A DNA stretch of 14,643 bases from JAIMBK01 sp040755215 (GTDB taxonomy: Bacteria; Bacillota; Desulfotomaculia; Desulfotomaculales; Nap2-2B): NCBI GenBank assembly GCA_040755215.1, contig JBFMBG010000079.1:1-14643 (forward strand), in the 5' to 3' direction. The position numbers and the translations under genes were made by a program. Below are positions 7,236 through 14,159 of this stretch, piece by piece (position 1 is the first letter of the stretch; each line of letters opens with the position of its first letter). The notes under the pieces were generated by a model. The model had not been told where the DNA came from, searched no databases, and saw only the letters and a list, made by a program, of their open reading frames with translations.

Positions 7236-8666
7236 TTAAATTGGATCTACGATCAGTCCCCGCTGGCGCAACCACTTCGGCAGAAGTTCCTCTTCCACCC
7301 GCCGGTTGACCGCCGGCGCCCTTTTCAGCAGGAACTCCGCCAGTGGTTCGCTCAGGTTAATGCCGCCGATCGCTCCGTCAAAAATGATTACTTTCCGCGT
7401 GCCGGTAACCTTGTAGGCAAACTCCATCGCCGCCTCGGTTGTCTCCGCCACCACTGCGTGCTTCATGTAGCTCAGGTTCTGGGGGTCCCGGTTGAAAAGC
7501 TCCGCCTGCTCCCGGCCGACCACCACCGTGGGGATGTGTTCGCTGAAGAAGGCGCTGGGGTAGCCCGTCCAGGCGTAATTGTGCACGCACATCTTGATCG
7601 CCGGGTTCAGGGGCGGGATGTCCGCAAGGAGCGGGGTGCCGCGCTTGCCGTAAAAGGCTTCCGTATACCAGGTGTAGGCCGGCAGAGGCAGGTCCAGATC
7701 GTACAGATCGGTGTTGGCTCCGGCAAAGTTGGCGTAAATAACCCCGGCCGAAAAAACGTAGACCACCGGGCAGGGAAAGTCCAGCGCGGCAATGCACTCG
7801 TCTATTTCGCCGAAAAGGGTCATCATTTTGCCGTAATAACGGCAACCAAGCCGCGTAATCCGGTCGTTTAAAGCGTAAAGATCCATATCCGCGTCCACGC
7901 CGACGATACCGTTGGGCGCCACCGTCAGGAAAGAGGCAAAGGCAAATTTACCCTGCACGAAAGGCGAATCGAAGATGGCCCGCGCGATAAAATTGGCCGC
8001 CCGCGGCCCCAGGTTCTGATGGTAAGTCGAGCGGGTTTCGATCCGGGCGTAGGACATACCAAAGGGTTTCACCGCCCGGTCCACCTGGCGGTGGAAGTGC
8101 ACTTCGCGCACGTCGCTGTTGTGGGCGTGGACAATCCAGTCGGCGTCGTAAACTTTCTTTATGCCGTAGAGGGTACCGATCTCCGTCTCGATGGGAATTC
8201 CCTGGTCCACCGGGGCAACCCCGATTGCCTTGCCGTCGAAATACCTATCCAGTCCGTAGCGTTTGATGTATTCCTCAGTCTCCCTGAAGCGCAGGCCAAC
8301 CCCGGCTCGCAAACGGATATTCCGGCAGCCCGTCCGTGCTGCGATTTCGTCCCGGATGGTTTTGAGCATCTCTGCGTAAGGCTCCCCGCCTAAAAGGGTA
8401 AACCCGTGGTGGGAAGCCAGAATGTTTACCGAATGCTCCGGTTTGATTTTGCTCATGTCAATCTTTTTTAACGCTTCCCCGGCAGCCTTCCGCACCGCGG
8501 CAACACCCTGTTCGCCGGGATAAATAACCTCCGGCAGGTCCGGGAAAAGATCTTTCAGCCGCACCGAGGTCATCCCCGGCAATTCCGATACACGTTTTTT
8601 GACAAGTGAGGGGTCGATGCCGTACTGGGATCTGCGCGGCGGAAGGGGCGGAATTGGCGAACGCAT
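7236..8666 (-). CDS. LarA/DUF2088-like protein 1 (divergent; function unknown)
   Basis: A 476-residue soluble protein that I recognise only as a distant relative of the LarA fold. The order of elements resembles LarA: a Rossmann-like strand NILASHHGF (81-89), a helix, a second strand with NIRLRAGVG (116-124), and IGTLYGIKKVYDADWIVHAH (163-182), where LarA has its 'lG.t..G.pv.vn..v..aD..i' stretch. The canonical D-x-x-R, H-R and GGxK motifs are absent. Instead there is a histidine-rich segment, H180, H182, H190 and H192, containing HAH and HFH, which could bind metal. Later features are FSAGVIYANFAGANTD (305-320) and a GAIGGINLSEP segment (431-441). The ATG overlaps the stop of the iron-sulfur gene by one base (TGATG), with GGAAGGAG upstream. 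Tight coupling suggests it works with that redox protein and possibly with LarA-like protein 2, 19 bases downstream. The gene is notably GC-rich. It could belong to a separate uncharacterised family. Confidence 0.6.
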   Translation of the reverse strand: MRSPIPPLPPRRSQYGIDPSLVKKRVSELPGMTSVRLKDLFPDLPEVIYPGEQGVAAVRKAAGEALKKIDMSKIKPEHSVNILASHHGFTLLGGEPYAEMLKTIRDEIAARTGCRNIRLRAGVGLRFRETEEYIKRYGLDRYFDGKAIGVAPVDQGIPIETEIGTLYGIKKVYDADWIVHAHNSDVREVHFHRQVDRAVKPFGMSYARIETRSTYHQNLGPRAANFIARAIFDSPFVQGKFAFASFLTVAPNGIVGVDADMDLYALNDRITRLGCRYYGKMMTLFGEIDECIAALDFPCPVVYVFSAGVIYANFAGANTDLYDLDLPLPAYTWYTEAFYGKRGTPLLADIPPLNPAIKMCVHNYAWTGYPSAFFSEHIPTVVVGREQAELFNRDPQNLSYMKHAVVAETTEAAMEFAYKVTGTRKVIIFDGAIGGINLSEPLAEFLLKRAPAVNRRVEEELLPKWLRQRGLIVDPI

Positions 8667-9286
8667 CAGGAATCACTCCTTCCCTGCAGAGGCGCTGCTA
8701 CCACCCGGTTAAGAAGCTGAATGTCTTCCTCAAAATAAAAACCGCGGCTGGCGTATTTTTGTTTCACTTTCTCCGGAATCTCCCAAACGGTGGGGGTCCG
8801 GCCGTACCACTGCCAGCCTCCTCGCGGCGGCTCCGGCCGTACCCCGGCCGCTTCCAAAAGCCGCAAAACGGGCTGAATACACTCTACCCTGCAGCCGGTA
8901 CGGATGCCGGTCAGCAGGGAAACTTCCTCCGGAGAACGGGCGCCCTGCAGAATGGCAGCCGCTGCTTCTTCCGCCCGGGTGGCGGTGCAGTAGCAAATGA
9001 TCTGTTCTGGGTGCAACCGGGCTCTGCGGCAGAGATCCTCTATTTGAGCGTAGGCCACCGCTGCCACGTCCACCCCAACCACCACCGGGCGTTCCCGTTT
9101 TTCCATGACGATGGCATATTCCGGGCACCTCTGTTCGCAGGCCGCACAACCGCGGCAGCGTTCCGCATCCACAACCGCTATTTTGTCTACCACCCTTATC
9201 GCCAGCACCGGACAGACTCTTTCGCAGGTCTTGCAGGCCCGGCACTTCTCGGGATCAACCATGGCCAGCAAATTGACAACCTTCAT
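8666..9286 (-). CDS. Iron-sulfur electron-transfer protein: 2x[4Fe-4S] ferredoxin plus BFD-like [2Fe-2S] domain
   Basis: A 206-residue cytoplasmic protein built from two redox modules. Residues 15-25 (C15, C18, C21, C25-Pro) and 44-54 (C44, C47, C50, C54-Pro) are two CX2CX2CX3CP motifs of a bacterial-type ferredoxin. Residues 96-147 resemble the bacterioferritin-associated-ferredoxin (BFD) domain, with C98-Y-C100 followed by a helical segment and TGIRTGC-R-V-E-C (C132, C136). The usual BFD ending is CX2C; here it is CX3C. The C-terminal 60 residues match nothing I know. The strong ribosome site GGAAAGGAGGG precedes the ATG. The gene abuts the aldolase stop and overlaps the next gene by one base, so it is coupled on both sides. 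It is likely an electron carrier for a locus enzyme such as AOR or a LarA-like partner. Which one cannot be told from sequence. Confidence 0.88.
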   Translation of the reverse strand: MKVVNLLAMVDPEKCRACKTCERVCPVLAIRVVDKIAVVDAERCRGCAACEQRCPEYAIVMEKRERPVVVGVDVAAVAYAQIEDLCRRARLHPEQIICYCTATRAEEAAAAILQGARSPEEVSLLTGIRTGCRVECIQPVLRLLEAAGVRPEPPRGGWQWYGRTPTVWEIPEKVKQKYASRGFYFEEDIQLLNRVVAAPLQGRSDS

Positions 9287-10300
9287 TTAAATCCCTCCTT
9301 TCCTTTGCGCCAACTGGTAAGCCACGTCAATAATCATATCCTCCTGCCCGCCGACCATCCGCCTCCTTCCCAACTCGACCAGAATGTCCCGGGGGTCGAG
9401 GTGAAATTTTTCGGCCGCCCGGTAGGTATGCAGCAGGAAGCTGGAATAAACCCCGGCGTAACCCTGCATGAGGGAAGCGTTACGCGCCACCTGGGGCCGG
9501 TGCATGATGGGCTCGACAACATCTTCGGCCACATCCATGATTTTGTAAAAATCAACGCCCGTTTGATAACCGATCTTCTCCAAAACCCCCACCAGGGCTT
9601 CAATCTGGGTATTGCCGGCGCCCGCCCCCAGGCCCCGGCAGGTGCCGTCCAGGAAAGTTGCCCCCGCTTCCAGAGCCACCAGGCTGTTGGCCGTGGCCAG
9701 CGTTAAATTACTGTGGGCATGAAAACCCACTGGTACGTTCACTTCCGCCACCACGGCCCCGATCCGGGCGAGCACATCGTCGGGCAGCATGGCTCCCGCT
9801 GAATCGGCCACGTACACAAAATCCGCCCCGTACGACTCGAACAGCCGGGCCTGCTCCACCACTTTTTCCGGCGGCGCCATGTGGCACATCATGAGAAAAC
9901 CAAAGGCCTCGAGCCCCATTTTTTTAGCCATTTCGATATGCTGTTCACCAATGTCCGCCTCGGTAACGTGAGTGGCCACCCTGACCGCCCTGACCCCGCA
10001 ATCAATGGCCATTTGCAAGTCTTCCTGGGTGCCGATACCCGGCAAAAGCAGAACGGTCAACTTTGCCTTTTTAATTACGCCGGCAGCAGCCTTTAACATT
10101 TCTTCGTCGCTTAACAGCGACCATCCGTAATTATAAGAAGAACCTGCCAGGCCGTCGCCGTGGGTGACTTCAATGTACTCTATCCCGGCCTCATCAAGCC
10201 CGGCCGCAATGGCGGCAATTTGCTCCCGGGTAAACTGGTGGGCGACCGCATGACTCCCGTCGCGGAGAGTCGTATCGACCAGGTGAACAAATTTTTTCAC
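9287..10300 (-). CDS. mhpE: 4-hydroxy-2-oxovalerate aldolase
   Basis: A 337-residue DRE-TIM metallolyase of the DmpG/MhpE family, which cleaves 4-hydroxy-2-oxopentanoate to pyruvate and acetaldehyde. The signature TTLRDGSHA gives R13, D14 and H17, the counterparts of the DmpG catalytic Arg, metal-binding Asp and catalytic His. GFHAHSNL supplies the metal ligands H194 and H196, and GYAGVYSSFLLH carries the conserved Tyr near residue 282-285. Length and C-terminus (the GRRRMVGGQEDMIIDVA communication region) are normal for the aldolase that docks with acylating acetaldehyde dehydrogenase. The start is a GTG overlapping the stop of the dehydrogenase gene by four bases, with AAAGGAAG upstream. 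This matches the obligate two-protein channelling complex known for the family. Citramalate or isopropylmalate synthases share the fold but lack this start motif and partner. Confidence 0.96.
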   Translation of the reverse strand: MKKFVHLVDTTLRDGSHAVAHQFTREQIAAIAAGLDEAGIEYIEVTHGDGLAGSSYNYGWSLLSDEEMLKAAAGVIKKAKLTVLLLPGIGTQEDLQMAIDCGVRAVRVATHVTEADIGEQHIEMAKKMGLEAFGFLMMCHMAPPEKVVEQARLFESYGADFVYVADSAGAMLPDDVLARIGAVVAEVNVPVGFHAHSNLTLATANSLVALEAGATFLDGTCRGLGAGAGNTQIEALVGVLEKIGYQTGVDFYKIMDVAEDVVEPIMHRPQVARNASLMQGYAGVYSSFLLHTYRAAEKFHLDPRDILVELGRRRMVGGQEDMIIDVAYQLAQRKGGI

Positions 10301-11172
10301 GCTACCGCTTCCTTTCCCAGCATTTTGGCCGCCAGCTTTTCAGCAACAGCCACCGATGCCGACGTAATGATGTCGAGATTTCCGGAATACTTTGGTAAAA
10401 AGTCCCCCGCACCTTCTACTTCTACAATAGTGGTAACCTTGTGATCATCTAAAATAGGCGGCACCCGCAGACGGTACCCGGGTACATAGGTCTGGACCTC
10501 CCTGACCATCTCCGTCACGGCTGCAGCAATTGCTTTTTGGTCAGGTTTTTCCACCTCTACATAGATGGTGTTCGTCATGATGATGGGAGGCTCCGCGGGG
10601 TTGAGGATGATGATCGCCTTCCCTTTTTTCGCCCCTCCGACAACGCAAAGGGCTTTAGCTGTGGTTTGCGTAAACTCATCGATGTTTTGCCTGGTTCCCG
10701 GACCGGCGCTTTTGCTGGCGATGGCCGCGACAATTTCCGCGTAGCGGGCACCGGCCGCCTGACTGATAGCATATACAATCGGCACGGTAGCCTGACCGCC
10801 GCACGTGACCATGTTCAGATTAGGCGCTTCGTACAAATCTTTCAGGTTAACCGGGGGTACCACGTAAGGACCGATGGCCGCCGGAGTAAGATCAATAGCA
10901 ATTTTTCCTGCTTCCTGCAAGAGAGGCGCGTGCTGTAAATGGGGTTTGGCTCCTGTGGCGTCAAAAACGATTTTAATGCTTCTATCTTCCAGGATCGGCC
11001 CCACTCCCTGAGTGGTGGTGCGCACTCCTAAAGAGCGGGCCCTTTTAATTCCTTCCGATTCCACAATCCCAGCCATCATTTCCATCTGGAGATACCGGCT
11101 GCGCATAATTTTATACATCAAGTCCGAACCGATGTTGCCCGGGCCGATCACGGCCACTTTTACTTTTTCCAA
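10297..11172 (-). CDS. mhpF: Acetaldehyde dehydrogenase (acylating)
   Basis: The CoA-acylating acetaldehyde dehydrogenase partner of the aldolase: acetaldehyde + CoA + NAD+ gives acetyl-CoA + NADH. The Rossmann nucleotide loop VIGPGNIG stands at the very N-terminus, the catalytic cysteine lies in VTCGGQAT (residue 124 of the chosen start), and late segments such as KYSGNLDIITSASV match the DmpF/MhpF C-terminus. The chosen start is the TTG at 11172-11170, which gives MEKVKVAVIGPGN like family members. The ribosome site GGGGAGG sits ten bases upstream of it but only one base from the earlier TTG at 11181. At 291 residues it is a little shorter than the usual about 310. The stop overlaps the aldolase start by four bases, consistent with a channelling pair. 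A 245-base gap with repeats lies upstream, so this may be a point of separate transcription. Confidence 0.95.
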   Translation of the reverse strand: MEKVKVAVIGPGNIGSDLMYKIMRSRYLQMEMMAGIVESEGIKRARSLGVRTTTQGVGPILEDRSIKIVFDATGAKPHLQHAPLLQEAGKIAIDLTPAAIGPYVVPPVNLKDLYEAPNLNMVTCGGQATVPIVYAISQAAGARYAEIVAAIASKSAGPGTRQNIDEFTQTTAKALCVVGGAKKGKAIIILNPAEPPIIMTNTIYVEVEKPDQKAIAAAVTEMVREVQTYVPGYRLRVPPILDDHKVTTIVEVEGAGDFLPKYSGNLDIITSASVAVAEKLAAKMLGKEAVA

Positions 11173-11181
11173 CCAGGTCAA

Positions 11182-11426
11182 GCCTCCCCAAAAATAGTCG
11201 TCGGTCGTCAGTCGTCAGTCGTCGGGATAGTCGGAATCCGCTAAAGCGAATTCCAGATTGAACTTGCTTGGTCGATTTTCGTGATTAATGCAGGAACGGA
11301 TGTTCTTCATAACTGAGAAAATAAAGGCACAAAGGCACAGAGGGAAAGATGCCTGTTAGAAAATGTTCGTCGGTCATCGATGGAAGCACGCTGGAGTGAA
11401 TTGCACACGTTCCCATCACTTTTTCC
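11182..11426. other. Non-coding gap with short repeats between hydratase and acetaldehyde dehydrogenase
   Basis: No convincing gene is seen here on either strand. The gap holds four tandem heptamers (11198-11225), an imperfect hairpin (GGAATCCGC / GCGAATTCC, 11233-11254, one mismatch, four-base loop) and a tandem pair of AAAGGCAC (11323-11338). It breaks an otherwise compact gene row. No clear promoter was found. Confidence 0.6.
11198..11225. repeat. Four tandem heptamers TCGTCRG
   Basis: Four head-to-tail copies: TCGTCGG, TCGTCAG, TCGTCAG, TCGTCGG. They lie just upstream of the acetaldehyde dehydrogenase ribosome site and are followed by a partial further copy (TAGTCGG, 11228-11234). The unit is too short and regular to be a CRISPR. 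It could arise by slippage or be a dispersed genomic microsatellite. Confidence 0.9.
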
Positions 11427-12200
11427 CTAAATAAAGCGCAGATTAAGGGAACCCAGGCCATGAAACGAAACCGTGAAAACATCCCCCGCTTGCGCCTCTA
11501 CAGCCGCCGTAATTGCCCCGGAAAGGATAATTTCCCCGGCTTCCAGGGCAATATCGAAAGCCGCCAGTTTGTTGGCCAGCCAGGCAACAGCTGCCGCCGG
11601 GTGACCCCAAACCGCCGCTCCGGCGCCGGTGCTTACAACCTCCCCGTTCTTCTCCAGAACCATCCCGATCAGGCGCAGGTCCAGATCCGGAAGGGGTTTT
11701 ATCCTTCCCCCCAAGACAAAGCGTGCACTGGAAGCATTATCCGCAATAGTATCAGGCAGCTTGATTTGCCAATCCCGGATGCGGCTGTCCACTATTTCAA
11801 TAGCCGGCATAACCCCCTCCGTGGCCCGCAGCACATCCGCAATGGTTACTCCTGGACCCTTCAGGGTATCCCTTAAAATAAAGGCAAGTTCTCCCTCGAC
11901 CCGGGGCCATAAAAGCTCCCCCCGCCGGCAGGGTTCCCCTTCCAGGAGCAGCATGTGATCTAGCAGGTGTCCGTAATCGGGCTCGCGAACCCCTAAAAGA
12001 TCCTGCATGGCCTTGCTGGTCAGGCCGATTTTTTTGCCCACTATCCTGCGCCCCTGCTGCAATTTCATCTCAACCCCGGCCAGCTGGATGCGGTATGCCT
12101 CCTCCGCAGTTAAACCGGGGTAAGATGTCGTTAGAGGTTCAATAGCTTCCCTTCGTTCCTCGGCTGCCAGCAGTTGCCTGGCAATCGCCTGAATGTCCAT
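11427..12200 (-). CDS. mhpD: 2-keto-4-pentenoate (2-hydroxypentadienoate) hydratase
   Basis: A 257-residue member of the MhpD/XylJ hydratase family within the fumarylacetoacetase-like superfamily. It adds water to 2-hydroxypenta-2,4-dienoate to give 4-hydroxy-2-oxovalerate, the substrate of the aldolase in this locus. Motifs are IVGKKIGLTSKAMQ (53-66), GVREPDYGHL (70-79), the metal-binding VEGELAF with E102 and E104, and AIEIVDSR with E135. 4-Oxalocrotonate decarboxylases are close relatives and cannot be fully excluded, but the neighbours favour the hydratase. The ATG at 12200 has AAAGGAGG eleven bases upstream, which fixes the start even though the preceding gene reads 62 bases into it. Pathway order is hydratase, aldolase, dehydrogenase, but a 245-base gap separates this gene from the other two. 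Confidence 0.9.
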   Translation of the reverse strand: MDIQAIARQLLAAEERREAIEPLTTSYPGLTAEEAYRIQLAGVEMKLQQGRRIVGKKIGLTSKAMQDLLGVREPDYGHLLDHMLLLEGEPCRRGELLWPRVEGELAFILRDTLKGPGVTIADVLRATEGVMPAIEIVDSRIRDWQIKLPDTIADNASSARFVLGGRIKPLPDLDLRLIGMVLEKNGEVVSTGAGAAVWGHPAAAVAWLANKLAAFDIALEAGEIILSGAITAAVEAQAGDVFTVSFHGLGSLNLRFI

Positions 12201-13098
12201 GATGCTGAAAACCTCCTTTACCCAATTGTTCTTGCCACCGCCGGCGCAACACTCCGGCGATCTCAGCGGCCAGGCTGCTGTCGTCGAGGCCCCGGGTCAG
12301 GCCCTCCAGCAAGGCCCGGCAGCCCAACCGGACTTCTTCGTGGGGACCCGGCAGGGCGATCAACCGGGCAATGCCTACCCGGCCCACGGCAATGCGTACG
12401 CCTTCTTTGTGGTGTCGGCGCATATCGGGAGTAAATTTCAAGATCCACGGAGTATACGCCCGGGGGTCCAGGCGCAGGATGGCTTCGATGTTCCAATCCT
12501 TGTCTTCCGCTCCTACGCCGCCGGTCGTGATGATGAGACCATAACCCCTCTCCAGGGCTTCTTCCAGCCTGTTTACTACGGCGGTCAGGTCGTCTTCCAA
12601 AACACCTCCGAATTCGGCCCTGTACCCCGCCTCTTTTAGCGCAGCGAGAAGGTAGGGAGAGTTGGTATCGCGGATTGTTCCCGCCCGCACCTCGCTCCCG
12701 GAAGCAAAAACCAGGGCGCGGCGGGCAACTGCCTGGCTGACCCGGACTGCCATTTCGGCCGAAACAGACAGTACTTTCTCCGCTTCCTTTGCTTCCAGGG
12801 CGATCAGTCCCAACACCCCCTCCGAGTGGACGACAGCCTGGGCACCTAAAACTACTCCCGGCAATTCCCGCAGGCGGCTCAAAATTTCCTTTCCTTTGCC
12901 GGCTACCGCCTCTGCCTGTACCCGGCGGCGCAAAAGATCAAAGGCCACCATCCCCGGACGCACGTCTACCACCAGTACCTCCTGCGGTTCCAGACCCAGG
13001 GCCAGCGCGGCGGCGGCGGCCACCTGCCCCAGATCAGCCCCCTGAAGCTCGATATTTTCCACCCAAAAGGTTGTTTTTTCCAGCAAGTCCCATTCCAT
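12139..13098 (-). CDS. Molybdopterin-binding (MoaB/MogA/MoeA-type domain) protein
   Basis: A 319-residue cytoplasmic protein. Residues about 127-260 are a molybdenum-cofactor-biosynthesis (MoCF) domain: ASGSEVRAGTIRDTNSPYL (132-150), a helix ending LKEAGYRAEFGGVLEDD (154-170), LIITTGGVGAEDKD (188-201) and ALPGPHEEV (248-256). This domain binds molybdopterin or, in CinA relatives, nucleotides. The first 125 residues match no domain I can name. Unlike MoeA it lacks the multi-domain architecture, so it is not a plain MoeA or MogA. The start ATG follows the NadC-like copy B gene by 18 bases with only weak ribosome-site bases (GGTGG). The natural-looking end is near residue 292, but the frame runs about 27 residues further, overlapping the hydratase gene by 62 bases. 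Its role may be insertion or handling of the pterin cofactor for AOR or another enzyme; that is inference. Confidence 0.8.
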   Translation of the reverse strand: MEWDLLEKTTFWVENIELQGADLGQVAAAAALALGLEPQEVLVVDVRPGMVAFDLLRRRVQAEAVAGKGKEILSRLRELPGVVLGAQAVVHSEGVLGLIALEAKEAEKVLSVSAEMAVRVSQAVARRALVFASGSEVRAGTIRDTNSPYLLAALKEAGYRAEFGGVLEDDLTAVVNRLEEALERGYGLIITTGGVGAEDKDWNIEAILRLDPRAYTPWILKFTPDMRRHHKEGVRIAVGRVGIARLIALPGPHEEVRLGCRALLEGLTRGLDDSSLAAEIAGVLRRRWQEQLGKGGFQHHGHSGDCQATAGSRGTKGSY

Positions 13099-13116
13099 TA
13101 TTTCTTCCCGCCACCT

Positions 13117-13920
13117 TTAAACCTTTACGTCGAGGCGAAAATCCAGCAACGGGGCATCGATAATGGCCCGCCCGACATCGATAATTTCAGCTCCCGCAGC
13201 AATTACCTCCGCCAGGTTGTTTTTTGTAACGCCCCCGCCGAAGGCAACCCGAACTGTTTCCTGCAGACCTTCATTCCAGACGATTTCTTTCACCGCCGCG
13301 AGATCCGTAAGTTTTCCGGTATCCACCATGAGAACCCGGGCTCCCTCCCGGGCGGCTTCCCTGGCCTCTTCCGCTGGCTGGTTTGTCTCACCCCGAAGCT
13401 GCACTACGACTACTCTCCCGGCCAGTTCCCGGGCCCTGCGCACCGCCGTGGCAACCCCGCCGAACATGCGAATGTAATTCTTGTCCAGGTAAACAAAAGG
13501 CTCCTCAATAAGTCGGATTCCTGCTCCCCCGATGGCGATGGCCCGGCGTAAAAGGGGACGCACTTCCGGCGCTACCTTTTTCCAGGCGCCGCACACCACC
13601 CGCGCCTTCCCCTTCGCCAGGGAGACCATCTCCGCCGCCGCAGTGGCTACACCGGAAGCCTTGCCGATATATCCCAAAAGCTGCTCTTCAGCCAGGGCCA
13701 CCTGCCGGGCATTGCCGCGAGCCCGGCAAACGCAATCTCCTTTGCGGAGGTTCCTACCGTCGGAAGCAACCCACTCCAACTGCAGCCCCAAATCCCGGAC
13801 TGCCTCCCGCATTTTTTCCTCTCCCGCCAGGATGCCCGGCTCCCCGGCGGTAACTTCTATCTTAAAGGAAAGCTCAGATATTGGTGAAAAGAGAAACTCC
13901 CTGATGTCCAAAATAACCAT
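13117..13920 (-). CDS. Divergent NadC-like (quinolinate phosphoribosyltransferase-fold) protein, copy B
   Basis: A 267-residue paralogue of the protein at 2012-2812, with the same altered motifs: GAWKK (111-115) for the NadC TRKT region, IR (135-136) for HR, YLDKN (144-148) for IKxNH, then QLRGE, MVDTG (198-202), FGGGV (227-231) and DVGRAIIDAPLLDFRLDV (248-265). The shared replacements in two otherwise diverged copies point to a conserved, non-quinolinate function. It reads into the MoCF-domain gene after 18 bases. The start is uncertain: the ATG at 13920 has only AAGG directly against it, a TTG at codon 4 is better spaced, and an inner ATG (codon 37) has GGAGAGG upstream but would remove the N-terminal domain. 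The first codons lie inside a tandem duplication that extends upstream. It is markedly more GC-rich than copy A, so the two copies have different histories. Confidence 0.8.
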   Translation of the reverse strand: MVILDIREFLFSPISELSFKIEVTAGEPGILAGEEKMREAVRDLGLQLEWVASDGRNLRKGDCVCRARGNARQVALAEEQLLGYIGKASGVATAAAEMVSLAKGKARVVCGAWKKVAPEVRPLLRRAIAIGGAGIRLIEEPFVYLDKNYIRMFGGVATAVRRARELAGRVVVVQLRGETNQPAEEAREAAREGARVLMVDTGKLTDLAAVKEIVWNEGLQETVRVAFGGGVTKNNLAEVIAAGAEIIDVGRAIIDAPLLDFRLDVKV

Positions 13921-14018
13921 CCTTATTGTTCGAGATTGTCGTATGCTATACCATTTTTAAATATATCTGACCGTTTTAACTAATTTACCCGTTGATAGAA
14001 AGATAAGCTGATTCGACA

Positions 14019-14078
14019 TTACCGAATGTTGTTCAGGAAAAATCTAAAAACTCGATCCCTTATCTCTAAAATAATCAT
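14019..14078 (-). pseudogene. Remnant gene start or 19-codon leader frame (duplicate of copy B 5' end)
   Basis: Within the second repeat unit an ATG at 14078 opens a 19-codon frame ending TAA at 14019. It begins MIILEIRD, matching MVILDIRE of the NadC-like copy B, then departs and stops. There is no good ribosome site. It is best read as the broken 5' end left by a duplication, less likely as a translated leader peptide. Confidence 0.4.
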
Positions 14079-14131
14079 TCTTGTTATTCGAGATTATTGT
14101 AAGGTGTACACATTTTAATATAGTTTCTTCA

Positions 14132-14159
14132 ATTATAACTAAATTAATTATTTATTCAA
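14132..14159 (-). promoter_or_regulatory. Candidate sigma-A-type promoter for the leftward gene cluster
   Basis: On the minus strand TTGAAT (14159-14154) and TATAAT (14137-14132) are separated by 16 bases in very AT-rich DNA, pointing toward the NadC-like copy B gene. The matching site in the nearer repeat unit is degenerate. The transcript leader would be about 200 bases and would include the remnant start. Prediction by eye. Confidence 0.5.

Noticed and set aside
7215..7871. A 218-codon plus-strand frame opposite LarA-like gene 1
   Set aside because: It is antisense to a long, well-started gene and shows no recognisable motif; composition explains it.
8606..9706. A 366-codon open frame on the plus strand across the iron-sulfur and aldolase genes
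   Set aside because: It lies antisense to two clearly recognised genes in GC-rich DNA, has no ribosome site or family features, and its protein is rich in Pro, Arg and Gly as expected for an antisense shadow.
11198..11225. Possible small CRISPR array
   Set aside because: The units are seven bases long with no spacers; it is a simple tandem repeat.
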